DNA from: Trichoderma breve
Lineage: Eukaryota; Ascomycota; Sordariomycetes; Hypocreales; Hypocreaceae
Assembly (NCBI RefSeq): GCF_028502605.1
Contig: NC_079236.1
Coordinates: 4,030,001-4,094,000, forward strand
Direction of reading: 5' to 3'
DNA length: 64,000 nt
Shown here: positions 23,743-35,826 of the stretch, piece by piece
How positions within the stretch are numbered: position 1 is the first letter of the stretch
How the letters are laid out: every line of letters begins with the position of its first letter
Notes under the pieces: generated by a model
The model's input: only the letters and a program-made list of their open reading frames with translations
Databases searched by the model: none
Told to the model about the DNA's origin: nothing
Made by a program: the position numbers and the translations under genes

Positions 23743-25183
23743 TGACACGTGTTATTCTTGCTGTTTCCAGCAATCTCAGTAATCAACAGGCGAGGGATAT
23801 CCTTGAAGAACCTTGAAATCTTGCCAAGCTGTGTGTAAGAAGTTCTAGACTGTTGTGGTGACAGATGAAAATTTGACGTTGCCGTGGTATTCTTTCGCCA
23901 TCGTTGCATCGGCGCTTTTTAAGTCAGAATGGCAGCTAATTAAGTTTAAGTAGTGGTCTGTGCTTTGGAGATTGACACGATCTCGAGTTCTCAAAACAAG
24001 CTACTTTTTTCACTCTGCATTCGGCCCGCCTGGATTTACCTTGGCGTTCATGGCCAACGAAGTGATGCACATTTAGCCGGCGAAACTGGTGCAACAGTGG
24101 TGTGTAGACAATACAGGTAGGTAGTAGCCTCGACATTGCGTTTTGCGCTAATATATTCCATTGGCACGTGTAAGCCAATTTGAAACAGATCAAACGAACC
24201 AAAGAATGCTGATCTATCACCTCCTAGATTCGATTGTCTACTGCCTGATAACTACTATACCTGGTATCTGTCTCAGTCTCGCAGATCCAACCGCTATCTC
24301 AAGTGCTATCTAAGAGGTCGCGCTGTAATTTCTATCTATCAAAGACCCAAGGAATCGTTGGCATCGGGTATCCAAGTAGTAGTTCCTAATAGGTATGGTA
24401 TGTATGTCATATAGATCCTTCATGTGCACTTATCAATCTCCTACCCATCTAGTCAATATTCGCGAAGCTAGCGGGTAGTAGCAGGTACGGTGCGGAGAAC
24501 AATTAATTTCTCCGTTGAAGAAGTTCGTGCACAGATACAAAGTCTATCTAACGGCCTCTGCTGGCCAACACTACACACCTACCTAGTATAGCATTGCATT
24601 CTTGGCAGTGTTACATACATGTCAGATAGGATTACATGCAGTGCGCTTACTGTAGTACTCGTAGCATTGCATTCCCATCAGAAACAACCAAGTCTGCGTC
24701 GCATCGCGTCGAGCAGCAGCAGAGACGTTTAGTAACTGCCAATGAAGCATTCTCTAACCCATGCTTGACACGCTGTCAAAGGATGTAATCGGCATCATTT
24801 CCGTCTTACGGAACCACTCGCGCCTATCTCCAAACTAAACCCTACCAAAAGGCGGCCTAGGGCGGGCCAGGGCGGCCCGGGGAGGGGTAGCACTCGGCAT
24901 GGAATCTGGCCGGATTTGTTCGGGCACGCGGCGTGCAATCTGGCCGCTCGTATGTTGATATTGTCATCGAATCTTGGGAGTTTGTATCCATTTAACCATC
25001 CTATCCTCTCGCTATGTAAGCGGGCAATCCGGACTCCGGAAGGGTTACAGCAGTTCGTTGATTTCTGCTTTGACACATTGACTGTGACATTGGAAACTTT
25101 GGGACAACGTCGTCTCCCGCCTTGGTGGTATTGTTTCTTAGGATTCAAGTAAAATCCGTCGGGTTTGCTACCACCCCACAGCC
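23743..25183. other. intergenic, upstream of the regulator gene
   Basis: 1.4 kb without a gene. Contains several ACCTAGTAGGTA-like palindromic fragments and a very GC-rich patch at about 24853-24888 rich in GGGCGG/GGCC blocks, roughly 300 bp upstream of the regulator ATG. No RNA gene seen. Confidence 0.45.
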
Positions 25184-26619
25184 ATGCCCGTCACTCCTCG
25201 GCTCCGCTCCGCGTGTGATGCGTGTCATCAGCTGAAAGTACGATGCTCGGGATATCTACCCTGCGATTCGTGTACGGAGTCGTGCAGAACATGTGTCTTT
25301 AGCATGTCAAATAGGCTTGGCCGGCCCTTGGGTTCGAAAAACAAGCGTGCGGCGGCAGCAGGTGAGACAACTTTTGACTCGACAAGCAATCCGGCATTGA
25401 AAGCTAATTCGATGAGAAGCAGGAGGCAGAGAAACACAATCATTAGCGAATCAAAAGAACGTTGCGAGGAGTAAAGGGCCAAGAGAAGCCCGAAAGACGC
25501 GGAAGCGCTCCTCCATACATCTCGAGAACCAAGTTACCTTATCACCGCGCCCTATCATTGCAACGCAGAGTATCGCAGGCCCTGCAAGCGTGCCGTCGGA
25601 CAACTCATCCAGTCCGAAAAGCAATGGTCAATCTCCCTTCACTGATGTAAATTCCATGTCCTGGGCTACATCGCCATTCGAATTCTCTCTGCCGTTCCCA
25701 GAAGATAAATGGGCACTGCAGGAAGACTTTACGTCCGCAGATATGGTATGCATTCTTTTTGACTCCGAAAATGGTATCAGCCAGATTGGCTAACAACGAC
25801 TCAACGCAGACCCGAGGCTTATTCCACCACGAAGAGACATTCGAAAAAGAACACGATCCAACCATTTCTGAGGCTTCAGCGGCAGGCCAATCAGAACTGG
25901 CCCATCTGTTTGCGATTCCACCGACAACAATACCGATTTCAGCAGAGCTCTCTCAAAGTGTATCAATGAACCAGGAAGAGAGAGCGTCCAATACTTCCAG
26001 CCCACTTCAGCACTCCAGTGTTTTGACTTGTACATGTCTCCAGCAGCAAACGAGTTTGCTTTGCAAATTAAGAGGCTCAGAGGTCTTTAGACCCGGGGGC
26101 AAGATGTCAATGAAGAGTATTCTTGCGAATATGCAAGAGGCTCAGACAGCTTGGCTTGGTTTAACTGGCTGTACCAGTTGCATGCGAGGCGACGATCAAG
26201 AAGTGCTGATACTGGCTCTGATGTGTGTTCGATCTATGCTGTTACAGCTTCAAAACGTGAGCTGGGGCTGCGGTGGGAATCAAGATGTAACGCTTATCTC
26301 ATCGGAGCATGTTTCCCCTGGCATCAGTGCAGAGGGAGATGTGGAGCTTGAAGTGGTGACGATTGGAGATTTTGAGCTAACCGGTGATGATAAGTCGTCC
26401 TTATTATATATTCTCTGGTCCATGATGGTCCAGAAAGTCAATACTGTGTTGGAATCTTTTAGGAGCGTATTAGAGCGCAAGAAGGTGTCTGGAGGCCGTT
26501 TTTCAGAGCCAGGGGCTCTCTTATCTGGTGATTTGTCAATGGTGGAACATACTCTAGATGGGCTCACTCATCTATCAAGGTCTCTCTTGGCTTCTCCAAG
26601 AAGGACAAGGGATGCGTAA
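25184..26619 (+). CDS. AflR-type Zn2Cys6 transcription factor
   Basis: Likely pathway-specific nuclear regulator, 436 residues. Exons 25184-25361, 25423-25745 and 25810-26619. The first intron has donor GTGAGA and branch GCTAAT, the second donor GTATGC and branch GCTAAC; both restore one frame. The N-terminal binuclear cluster reads C-x2-C-x6-C-x5-C-x2-C-x6-C (CDACHQLKVRC...PCDSC...C), followed by FSMSNRLGRPLGSKNKR, the linker style of AflR-type activators. A basic stretch (KTRKR) in exon 2 may be a nuclear signal. The C-terminal part matches the aflatoxin-regulatory-protein domain in layout, with CTSCMRGDDQEVLILAL. It ends about 400 bp from the nrPKS 3' end, convergent with it. It is the best candidate for the cluster activator. 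Confidence 0.85.
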
Positions 26620-27023
26620 GCTCATGATCAACCCCCATCTTCTAAACTTTTTGAAAATGTCATAGACGGCTACTGGAGTATTTAGACGTATCGGAAAATA
26701 TACCCATGTCTATACCTTTGTGTGTCCTGTTCTCATTTGTGTTATTGAAGTAATTTGTTTCAAAAGAGGTGCCTCATCGAGTTCGTCAAATGAACTTGCT
26801 TCTATTGATTTAACGAATCTTTGAATGTTAGTTTGTAATAAAAAAACCCAAAAAATGGCATCAAATAGCTTTTAATTAGTGTTGCAAACCCCTATTGAGA
26901 AATAACGTCATAATAAGCAAAGCGAGTATTCGTAATTTCAGTACTTTATCCTTAACAAAAATGTTCTAACCTCCATTTGTAATAACATCAGTATCGATGC
27001 CGCGAATGACCTGCAATGAATTT
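26620..27023. other. convergent 3' flanks of regulator and nrPKS
   Basis: About 400 bp, AT-rich, shared terminator space for two convergent genes. Nothing else recognised. Confidence 0.5.
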
Positions 27024-30000
27024 TCAGAGCCTCTCGTGCAATGCACGTTTCACATCTCCAACTGTTGTATGCTCAACAAAAAAGGATGCCTGGAGCTTCA
27101 ATCCCACCTCTCGTTCCAATGTGGTGAAAATAGTAACAGCAACTAATGAATCAACCCCAAGGTCTATAAAAGCTGTTTCATCCAACATCTCGTCTACGTT
27201 TACTCCAATCTCGCGAGCTACGATGGAGAGTAGAGTGTCAATGATCTCCGAATCTGAGGCTTCAGGGGTGTTGGTACCGGCTGAAGCAGAGTCGTCGGAG
27301 GCTTGGACTTCCGTGGTTGAGATCGTAGTAGTCTCTATGGACGAGAACTGTTGTGGAATGGGTGATTTCGGTCGATGAGTCTCGGCTGGAGGGTTTCTGG
27401 GATGTGCTCCCGTACTCGTAAGAGACAACTGCAGCACGGCTCGCTTCATCTTCTGAAACTTTATGCCCACTAGTTCCTGGACAATCCGATCTCCATCAAG
27501 GACATAGCAATTGCCCAACATGGAGCCATCGTTGGAGGCTGATTCTTGCATGTAAACATAAGTAGAGTACGCCTTCCCGGGGTGGAGAGTTTCGAAAAAG
27601 CGCCACGACTGGAATCCGGGACAAATGAAAACATCGTCTTCCGGATAATTCAGTCCGCTATTAACTAAAAATCCACACAAGTGTATGGCTGCGTCGTTCA
27701 AGTATGGATCGAGAGTGAAATAGCCGGTGCTGTCACTCTGCGGTAGTCTGACAGTGCCCATTCCATCACTGCCCCTAGTATCGACCACGACCTCTTCGAG
27801 TCCCTGATAGGCCTCACCATAGCCAACCACATTAGCAAATAGCCTGTAAACGACGGGCTTCAAGAACGCATGAGCTCTGCGGTTCTTGGAATATTCCTGT
27901 AAAGTCACCATTCGCGACCGAAGGAGGAAATCTAGTTGCTGGGGGGAGTTCTTCTGGGCAACACCCTTGGCTACCTTGACCTTGCAGGCTCCATAAGCAA
28001 TCTCTTTGCCCTCGGGCGTGATTGAATAAAACGTTACACGGGCGAAACCTTGATCTTGATTGTAGATGTTTCTTATGTTGATGACGGGTCTCGAGCCTCT
28101 TTCTTCAATCACCAACGCCCTGGCCATCTCCATATCGTATATTGACAGATCGGGCGTCTGCTTTGTGTCGTGTAATCTCCAATACGCATATTTTGTTGCT
28201 GCTATGGCCATATCGCAGTATACGACCATTGGGCATATTGTTCGGCCAACTACGGAGTGACCTTGAATAGCCTGAAGGAGGGCAGGTTCTGACGTTTCGG
28301 AAGAATATACAACCGTAATCTTGCTGCCTTGAATACTTTCTGACTCGATCCGTTGCACCGAGGAAGTAGATGTAAAGCCAGGATATTTCGGAGGTTGAAC
28401 TTTTTCGACAACTGGAGAAGGAGCTGTTGTTTGCACTGGTTCAAGCTCTTGGTATGGCGTCCAAAAGTCTTTGTACTCGAATGCGTATGTGGGAAGATCA
28501 AGTAGGCGAACAGAGTTTTTGAAGCCCTTATGGAATTCCGGCCAATTGACGTTAACGCCAGTTTCGTACGCAGCTTTCAGTGCGGTCGAGATGGTGCTCC
28601 AGTTGTCTTGTCCCGACTTCAAGGACGGGATAAGCCTTGCCGACGCAGGAATATTGAGAGTTCTGCGAACCAGGCTAAGGCAGACTGGATCCGGCCCAAT
28701 CTCCATGGTAAGGCTATTTCCTCCTATCAAGCCTGCTGCCTCACAAGCTTCAAGAGCCTTGGTAAATTGAACAGATTCCCTCGTCTGCCTAGACAAATAT
28801 GCAGGTGAAACAGATGACTCAGTCGTTCCCGTAAGACTAGACACAAAAGTAGTATGAGTATTGGAGAATGTAACACCGTTAGCGATCTTCTCAAACTCCT
28901 CGAGAATCGGCTCGACTTGAGCCGAGTGGAAGCCAAAGGGGACCTTAAGGAACGTTGATTTGGTGTCGTTTGCGTCCAAAAGATGCTGTTCCAGTTTCTT
29001 CAGATCATTGACCGGACCGCTACCCACTGCCACAGAAGGTCCATTAACACACGCGATGCCACATGATTCAAGCTTCAGTTCCACAATCCTTTGTTGGAGA
29101 TCTTCGGCGCTCAAGCTGGTGACAAGCATGGCATATGTATGAGGTTCGAGATGCTTTTCCATAAGCAAAGCACGCTTTCCAACGAGGTAAAGTGCATCTG
29201 CGACTGACAGAGCACCGGACACGGCGAGCGCTGCATACTCTCCGAGGCTGTGACCAAGGACAGCATCAGGGAATACACCCCATTTCTTCAGCGTGTGGGC
29301 AATCGCAATCTCCAACGCTACTACTGCCAGTTGTACTTGGGCAGGCGACTTTGTTGTCAAGTCAATCTCTTTGTTGCGGATTAAGTCTACAAATTCGGGA
29401 AGCCCGAGATTTGTAGCCATATCTTGGTAGGTTCCTAGCAACTCTGCAAAGCCTTTATCGGCGGCAAATAATTCGGCGCCCATGCCTGCATACTGCGATC
29501 CCTGTCCTGTAAACAAGAAGAGACGCGGAGACTTCTTTATCTTCGACTTGGGATCGTTTGGACCTCCGTTAGTGGCATCATGTCGTAGCTGACGAACAAC
29601 GTCTCGGACACTGGTGCCGACGTAGGCTATGCGGAGCGTTTCATGCATGCGTCGTGCTGTTGTTGAGTAAGCCAAGTCCACAAGTCTTGTCTCGGGTTTT
29701 CGCTCCAGGTAGTCGATCAGATTTTCTCGGTTCTTCTTCAGAGAAAAGGCACTCCTTGCGGATAAAGTAACAACATGGAAGCCTCGAGGATCTTCTTGTT
29801 TTTCTGAGATTTCAGGTGGCTCCTCTACAATCACACAGCTGTTGCTGCCCGATGCGCCAAAGCTGTTGATCAGAATCTTGGCCTTTTTGTCAGGTTTGGA
29901 GCTGGGCTTGAGATCCAACGTCTTTGTTGCAATCCGGACGTTGGCCTTGGCCAAGGAGGGGAAGTTGCGATTGACTTTGAATGGCCATCCTGGTTGAGCG

Positions 30001-32340
30001 GGAATGAGGCCGTCACGGAGCATCATAAGCGCTTTGATGAGTGAAGTAACACCTGCAGCTGCTTCACCGTGGCCGACCACGGCTTTCACTGCACCAACTG
30101 TCAAAGGCTCATTCTTGGTATGGCCCTTGGCAAGCACATTAATGACAGATGTCATTTCTTCCACGTCGCCAGCTTGAGTTCCCGTGCCGTGCATCTCAAC
30201 GTAGTCAATATCTTGAGGCTGGAGGCCTGACTGATGCAATACCTCTCTATAGATGCGCTCTTGAGAAACGTGGCTAGGATGCAAGATGGATGACGAGGTT
30301 GATGTGTATGTCTGTGCCGCGGCCCTGACAACTCCCAAGATGTTATCATTTTCTGCCACTGCATCTTCCAGCCTCTTTAGCACAACAACACCGACTCCTT
30401 CGCCCCGCACATAGCCGTCGGCATCATCATGGTAGGTTCGGCAGCCTCCAGTGGTTGATACCATGCCAGCTTTGCTAAGCCCAGAATATGTGTTTGGAGA
30501 AACATGGACCGCGCCTCCACCAGCCAAAGCCATGTCACACTCACGCGCAAGCAGGGCGGAGACGGCGAGACTGACTGTGGCAATACCGGTAGCACAGGCG
30601 GCATCGACCGAAAGAGAAGTGCCGCCCCATTTGAAGTGATGATTCACTCTCCCAGAAGCGAACGCTCTTCCTACGCCTGGAATATAGTAAATATCAATGC
30701 CCTCTTGGTTTAATACATCTTGCCAGTCGGCCGATGTTTGTCCAAAAAAGCTGGCAATTCGATTGCTCTCAGTTGATATAGTGCCATCAGGCGAATAGCC
30801 TGCTGATTCAAGGGCTTCATAGCTCGTCGTCAGTAGTAATCGATGGATCGGATCAGCTTGCGAGGCCTCGCGCGGTGACATATTAAACAACCGATTGTCA
30901 AAGAGTCCAGGGCTCTCAAGCCAAGCCCCATGCATTGCGGTGGTTGCATTCTTCCTCGTTGACTTGTCATCTGGGTCAAAGAAGACATCAAGATCCCAGC
31001 GACTTTTCGGAACACTCTCAATGTGACAGTTTGCAGCCAGCACATCGTCCCAGAATTCTTCGGGGCTGTTGGTACCTGGGAATCTTCCACTCATGCCGAT
31101 GATTGCAATCATATCAGATCCACCTCGGCCAGAACCTGTGGCATCCGTCGCCTGTTTATTCAGCTCGTACTGGACTTTGGATGATCTGAAAGCCTGTTCA
31201 ACTGCCGGCAGATAACCCGTCGGGCCAGGTACAGTAACACTGAATGTGGTCGTCTTATCTAATCGAGAAATGCAAGCCTGAATGGTTTCATCGATAAGAA
31301 GCGCATTGCTTGCTATATCGTTAATTATTTGACCAACAAGTGAGCCGAGGGAGCTGTTTGTATAATCAATACCAGACGCAGGAGATAGCATCCTCGCCTT
31401 TGTCCAGTCAAGCACCCTGTCCCTCCAAGAGAAAGGAGCTAGTAGCTTTTCAAGGTCAATCGGGGGCAGGACCTTGGAGTGAATAAGAGCGCCTATGTCT
31501 GTTTTTGCATGTGATGCCGACTGAATCTCAGAAGACCAGCTCGATAATCGGGTTAGTGATGATGGTGCACCGATAATTGTTGTCCATTTCTCTGATACAA
31601 CGCCAACAGATATCTGTCTGGTAGGGGGAATGCTCTGAGAACTTTGTCAGCCGAGTTTCATCTAGAGGCGAAGAATTGTTTTGGAATCTGGCTTGACTAA
31701 CATTGCTTGTGTGGAAATCGTCAAGAATAGACTCCATTTTCTCCCGGGTTATCCCAATATAGGTTCTCGCCCAGTCCCCTGAACTGTCCTCGACTAATTT
31801 CGTCTGGCGAACTATTTCCCGTGTCATGCGAAATGTGACTTGGACAATCTCGCGAGCCAGAGTGTGTAGTTCTGATGTGTCCTTGGCAGCTACTACTACT
31901 GCAGCAGGTAAAAGGCCAGTACAAAAGCCTAGTATTTCGACAGGACGCTCTGGTGTTCCCAGAATAGTAGAATTTCTCTCGGCATGACTGGTTACAACAT
32001 CAGTTTACATAGTTCATCCGCAATGATCATGTTAAACTCACACGACCAGCTCTCCAAGCCTCCCGATACACATCAGCACAGTTGACACCAAGGTATTGGC
32101 ACCGTTCTGTTCGTCATTTTCTTCCGCCAATCCGAGGAGTGTGTCAAAAGTTCCTGTCCAGCCATGCTCGCTCTTGCTTAGGGTAGAAAACTCGATCTGT
32201 ATTACATCCGTGATCTCCTGGAGAAATCTTTTGGCCGCAGGAGAAGTCTTTGCATTGCAAACCAGCGCTCGTATCGAGGTGAGCTTCTCTACTGTTTGGT
32301 CTCCAAACAGTAGGAGATGTCGTTTCGTGATTGCCGTCAT
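27024..32340 (-). CDS. non-reducing PKS, SAT-KS-AT-PT-ACP, no CMeT or TE
   Basis: Iterative non-reducing polyketide synthase that extends a starter with malonyl units and folds it to an aromatic ring. Exons 32340-32042, 31987-31702 and 31634-27024 give 1731 residues. Domains: SAT (1 to about 250, starts LLFGDQT, nucleophile GFCTG, Cys122); KS (about 369-800, DAACATG with Cys about 542, HGTGTQ, GHGEAAAG); AT (about 900-1200, GHSLG, Ser about 988); PT (about 1280-1590, catalytic-type His in GHSVVGR); one ACP with intact GVDSL (Ser about 1691). It stops right after the ACP (ALHERL). SAT-containing partners of hrPKSs normally continue into CMeT, TE or reductase domains. Here those are separate genes with pseudo-ACPs. 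Corresponds, as I recall, to the nrPKS of the tln (tricholignan A) pathway. Confidence 0.95.
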
Positions 32341-33085
32341 TGTGTCACTAACTTGGAGATATGAGATCTCCCAGCAAGATGAACATGTGACGAAAGCTCA
32401 ATACATATTTTGAAACATAACTGGAAACATTATATAGCAGCTTCTTCAGCAAGCCAAACAGAGCTGCCCTTCTTGGGTACATCGTTGAATCCCCATGAAG
32501 TCGTGAGATGATAATACATCTGGTCCCCGGATGGTAAGAGATCACCGGCCACTAAATTTCACGGTTCATTCATTAATATGCCGCTTCAGTGGGGCGTTGC
32601 CTATTGTAGCTCATGGGTAGCATTGCTGCACCATGTCACATTTTAGCCTATGCTGGAGAATTATGGCACTATAGCCCTCTGAAACTCGCCGATACGTGTA
32701 CAAACGGCTAGTACCGATAAGATAGATGTCGGGAAATAATAATTGAATCGTTAAACAAACCATATGCCTTACAAATTATCACATTAGTTCACTGCCAGAG
32801 ATAACGTTCGTTGTAAGCTGTGGAATTTGTTTGCTACCTATGTCTTTTCTGATATACCCCAGTTTTGGTAGGCGATGACAGAAACCGGTCGGGGTGTCAA
32901 ATTACAACTAATGGCTATCAAAACCATGCGCTATAGGTATCTAGAAAGGGAATGGAGCATTCAATTGAGGACATGGCCTAGATTCTTCGAGGGATAGTAA
33001 AGGAACTCTTAGTCCAAATCTTCTCTAGTATTGATTCATATTCCTAGCTTAATATAAAAAAATTTTGCCACTTAAAATACATAGA
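32341..33085. promoter_or_regulatory. nrPKS promoter / monooxygenase 3' flank
   Basis: 745 bp upstream of the nrPKS start and downstream of the monooxygenase stop, both minus strand. AT-rich, with a TATATAG near 32434 on the plus strand and several CCGG/CGG half-sites at 32526-32585. No gene. Confidence 0.4.
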
Positions 33086-34840
33086 TTATATATCTGAAGC
33101 AAGACTTTTCTCCAAATCCGCATATGCATCGTAACTGTGAAACCGGTAAACTATTAGCGCTGCCCTATGTCTGGTGGACATAAGTATCTCACCTATAATC
33201 GTGAATAGTGCGTTCTTTATGCGTTGTGGGTATAGCTGTTTGAGGAAAAAATTAGTATCTCGATAGATAAATGGTGGATTAGTACAGAAGAACTGACAAC
33301 CAGTTGGGCCATCCGCATACTGGCTGATGCGAGCGTCGACCTCATTCTCTCGTCCTGCGCGTACTGAAGAGAGCAACTGAATACGAGAAACTCTATTTTT
33401 GCGCAATTGCTGAAACTTCGATAAGCGTGCGTCAATTTGATCTGGGAGGACGTTGGTAAAGAGAGAACCGAGGATACCACCGTCCTCGATGGCCATCATT
33501 GCCCCTTGGCCACCAAATGGTAGCATCTATTTCAACGAATTGAATTAGGCAAAGCAATTTTCAACACACAAGTTACAGCTTACCGGATGAGCGGCGTCTC
33601 CAACCAAAACAATTCTTCCCTTTACCCAATTTGGGTATGGATCATGAATGTAGAGAGGCCAGCGCTTGACATTTTCAGCAAGCCTGTATCCAGTCAGCAG
33701 TCAAAATCTGTTCAATACTTAATATGTTTGACATTCGTATACGTACTCAAACAAGCGAAGGATTTTCTTGTCATAGTGTGAAAACTCAGCCATCATGGCC
33801 GCCTTGGCTTCTTCATTCTTGTTAGACATTATCTGCTCATCTTACAACAGCAGACATAACTTACCGTCGCCTTCTTGGTTTCCAACCTCCTGGCTAGGAT
33901 GAATACCAACAAAATTTTGCACTTCACCACTTTGCATTCGAATCATATTAGCTGTGATACAGTACCGACCAAGAAGGGCTTCCTTACTCTCTACAGGCGT
34001 ACCAAATGACGTGGCGTTCTCGTACGCTTTCAGATGTGTCGGCGAAAAGGCTCAGTTGATCTGTATTACCATCTGCTAGAGATGCAAGAGCTGGGTCGCT
34101 TTTTAATGTGGATGTATCAACAAGGAATCGAAATGCTGCCTGGCCTGAGTGAACTGGTTTTGCTTGATCATCTTCACTTAGAACCGCATCGCGAATAACC
34201 GATCTCAACCCATCAGCTCCCACTACTATGTCAGCAGTATGTCTGGAACCGTCCTGAAGAATAATCGTGCCATTGGGATGGGCTTCAGCGACCTGGCTGG
34301 CCAGCTTCAATGTCACTGGCTGGGACAGACCCTCCCCAGACATTGTAGCTAATCGTAGCAGCTCAGTGTGCAAGTCCACTCGGTGGACTGCACGCACCGG
34401 CGCCCCAAAAGCGCGCTGAGCATTGCTAAGGTCTAATTGATTGAGAGTATTGTAAGTGAGACCATCTATAGTAGCCCATGTTTTTAACGTGCAAGTGCGG
34501 GCCTTTTGGAATGAGAAGCCAAGATGCTCCAAGATCCGACCTCCGTTGGGCGTAAGTCCTAATGCTGCGCCTATTTCACCCACGAATGACGATTTTTCGA
34601 AGATCTATGGAAACCCAAAAAATAGACTGTCAGCGACGTAGCCTGGCATAGTGTTGCAGAAAAGCCGGACGGAGTTTTGTTCTTCAAAGGTCCCAACGAG
34701 GAAATTACGATTAATGTATGCACGGGGGGCAAAGAAATCACCAAAGATCCTACCGTTACTTCGCACCCAGCCTGCCTGAGAGATACGGCAGCTGTGAGGC
34801 CGCCAATCCCAGCGCCGACAATAATGACGCGAATTGGCAT
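33086..34840 (-). CDS. FAD-dependent monooxygenase, salicylate-hydroxylase-like
   Basis: Group A flavoprotein monooxygenase that hydroxylates an aromatic ring ortho to a phenol, sometimes with loss of a carboxyl group. Exons 34840-34754, 34604-33988, 33929-33865, 33810-33747, 33683-33584 and 33526-33086 give 457 residues. Motifs: FAD-binding GAGIGG (about 9-14), VVGADGLRS (about 157-165), and GDAAHP (about 306-311) leading into [17 protein letters not shown]. The third intron looked problematic at first but is a 54-bp intron with branch TCTAAC and an acceptor 10 nt beyond it. The first intron is unusually long (149 bp). Next to the nrPKS and psi-ACP-TE genes in the same direction. In the tricholignan pathway an ortho-hydroquinone is formed; this enzyme is the obvious candidate for that oxidation (inference). 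Confidence 0.88.
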
Positions 34841-35826
34841 TGTAATCGAGCGTGGCTTATTTAATGGAAACCAATGTCGTTCGTAATATGGCGGCTAATG
34901 ATGGTTGCTTGTTCATAGAGGAAAAGTGAAGATTGGGGAGGGCAGCCAGGAATATAAATCAGGAATGTGCAGTGTACCTAGCTAACACCTCCGCCGACCG
35001 GCTACTTTCTTTTCTCTTACGAGGTGACACAATATGCGTCCCAACTCGTCGTACGAGATATAGTCACTCCAGGCTGTGTGGCTCGAAGATGCAATTAATG
35101 CAATTTTAAATAATAAAAAATCTCTCGATAGTATCCAATAAAGGTAGCCAAGAAAAAAAAATTGTCAATCACTTATGAATTTCCTGGATTCGCTTATTGA
35201 CACCTTCCGGGTGGGTTTGCGATCGGATAGCATTTCGCCTCTCCATTCAAACCACACAAGTCCGCTGCGGTGTAACGTCTTAGCCATTGATAACGCAAGG
35301 GCGAAGGAAAATTGCTCATCACAGAAATAACCAGGATATTGAAACATGAGCACAATAGTGAAAAGTACGCAGATGAGAGAAATGTTCCGGTTGTATTAAG
35401 AGTAGCTGTAAATGGGGCGTTTAATTCCGACTGGTCAGCAAATAGATGGTCCCATGTTAAGTAGATGTTTTTATAGACGGAATTTGTAGTTACATTATAT
35501 ATTGTTTCGGTAATGAGTAAAGGGTTACATGTGAATAAATATTTAGAGCTTGTTAGATGCAGGCGATTTCCCCTACTGTATTCATATATATATATATTCG
35601 AATTATACGATAGGCCTTGATATTTACTATTGTACTGTTGGTTTTGGGAAAATAATCCATGCATGAGATTACTCACGGTTGTAGAGGTTGAGAGTTTTGC
35701 CTTGCACAATCTAGTAAGCGTAACTATACGTTTCAATCGGCGTTTTTGGTATACTGTTATTACTTGATGATCTTTTCAAGAGGGTTTACAGCATACTACG
35801 TATCAATTTGCTTGTCCATCTATCCA
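34841..35826. other. AT-rich intergenic region
   Basis: 986 bp between the monooxygenase start and the thioesterase 3' end. Very AT-rich (runs of ATATATAT near 35585). A 180-codon frame here is Asn/Tyr/Ser-rich with no domain and is considered spurious. Confidence 0.5.

Noticed and set aside
33180..33240. Additional intron near the 3' end of the monooxygenase gene
   Set aside because: A GTGAGA...CACAG pair exists, but removing its 58 bp would break the frame of the conserved [12 protein letters not shown] end, which is in frame when unspliced.
33747..33930. Apparent frameshift in the FAD monooxygenase
   Set aside because: A 54-bp intron with donor GTAAGT, branch TCTAAC and acceptor at 33811 joins the exons cleanly in frame.
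35194..35736. 180-codon frame between the monooxygenase and thioesterase genes
   Set aside because: AT-driven composition, no domain, no splice or promoter context.
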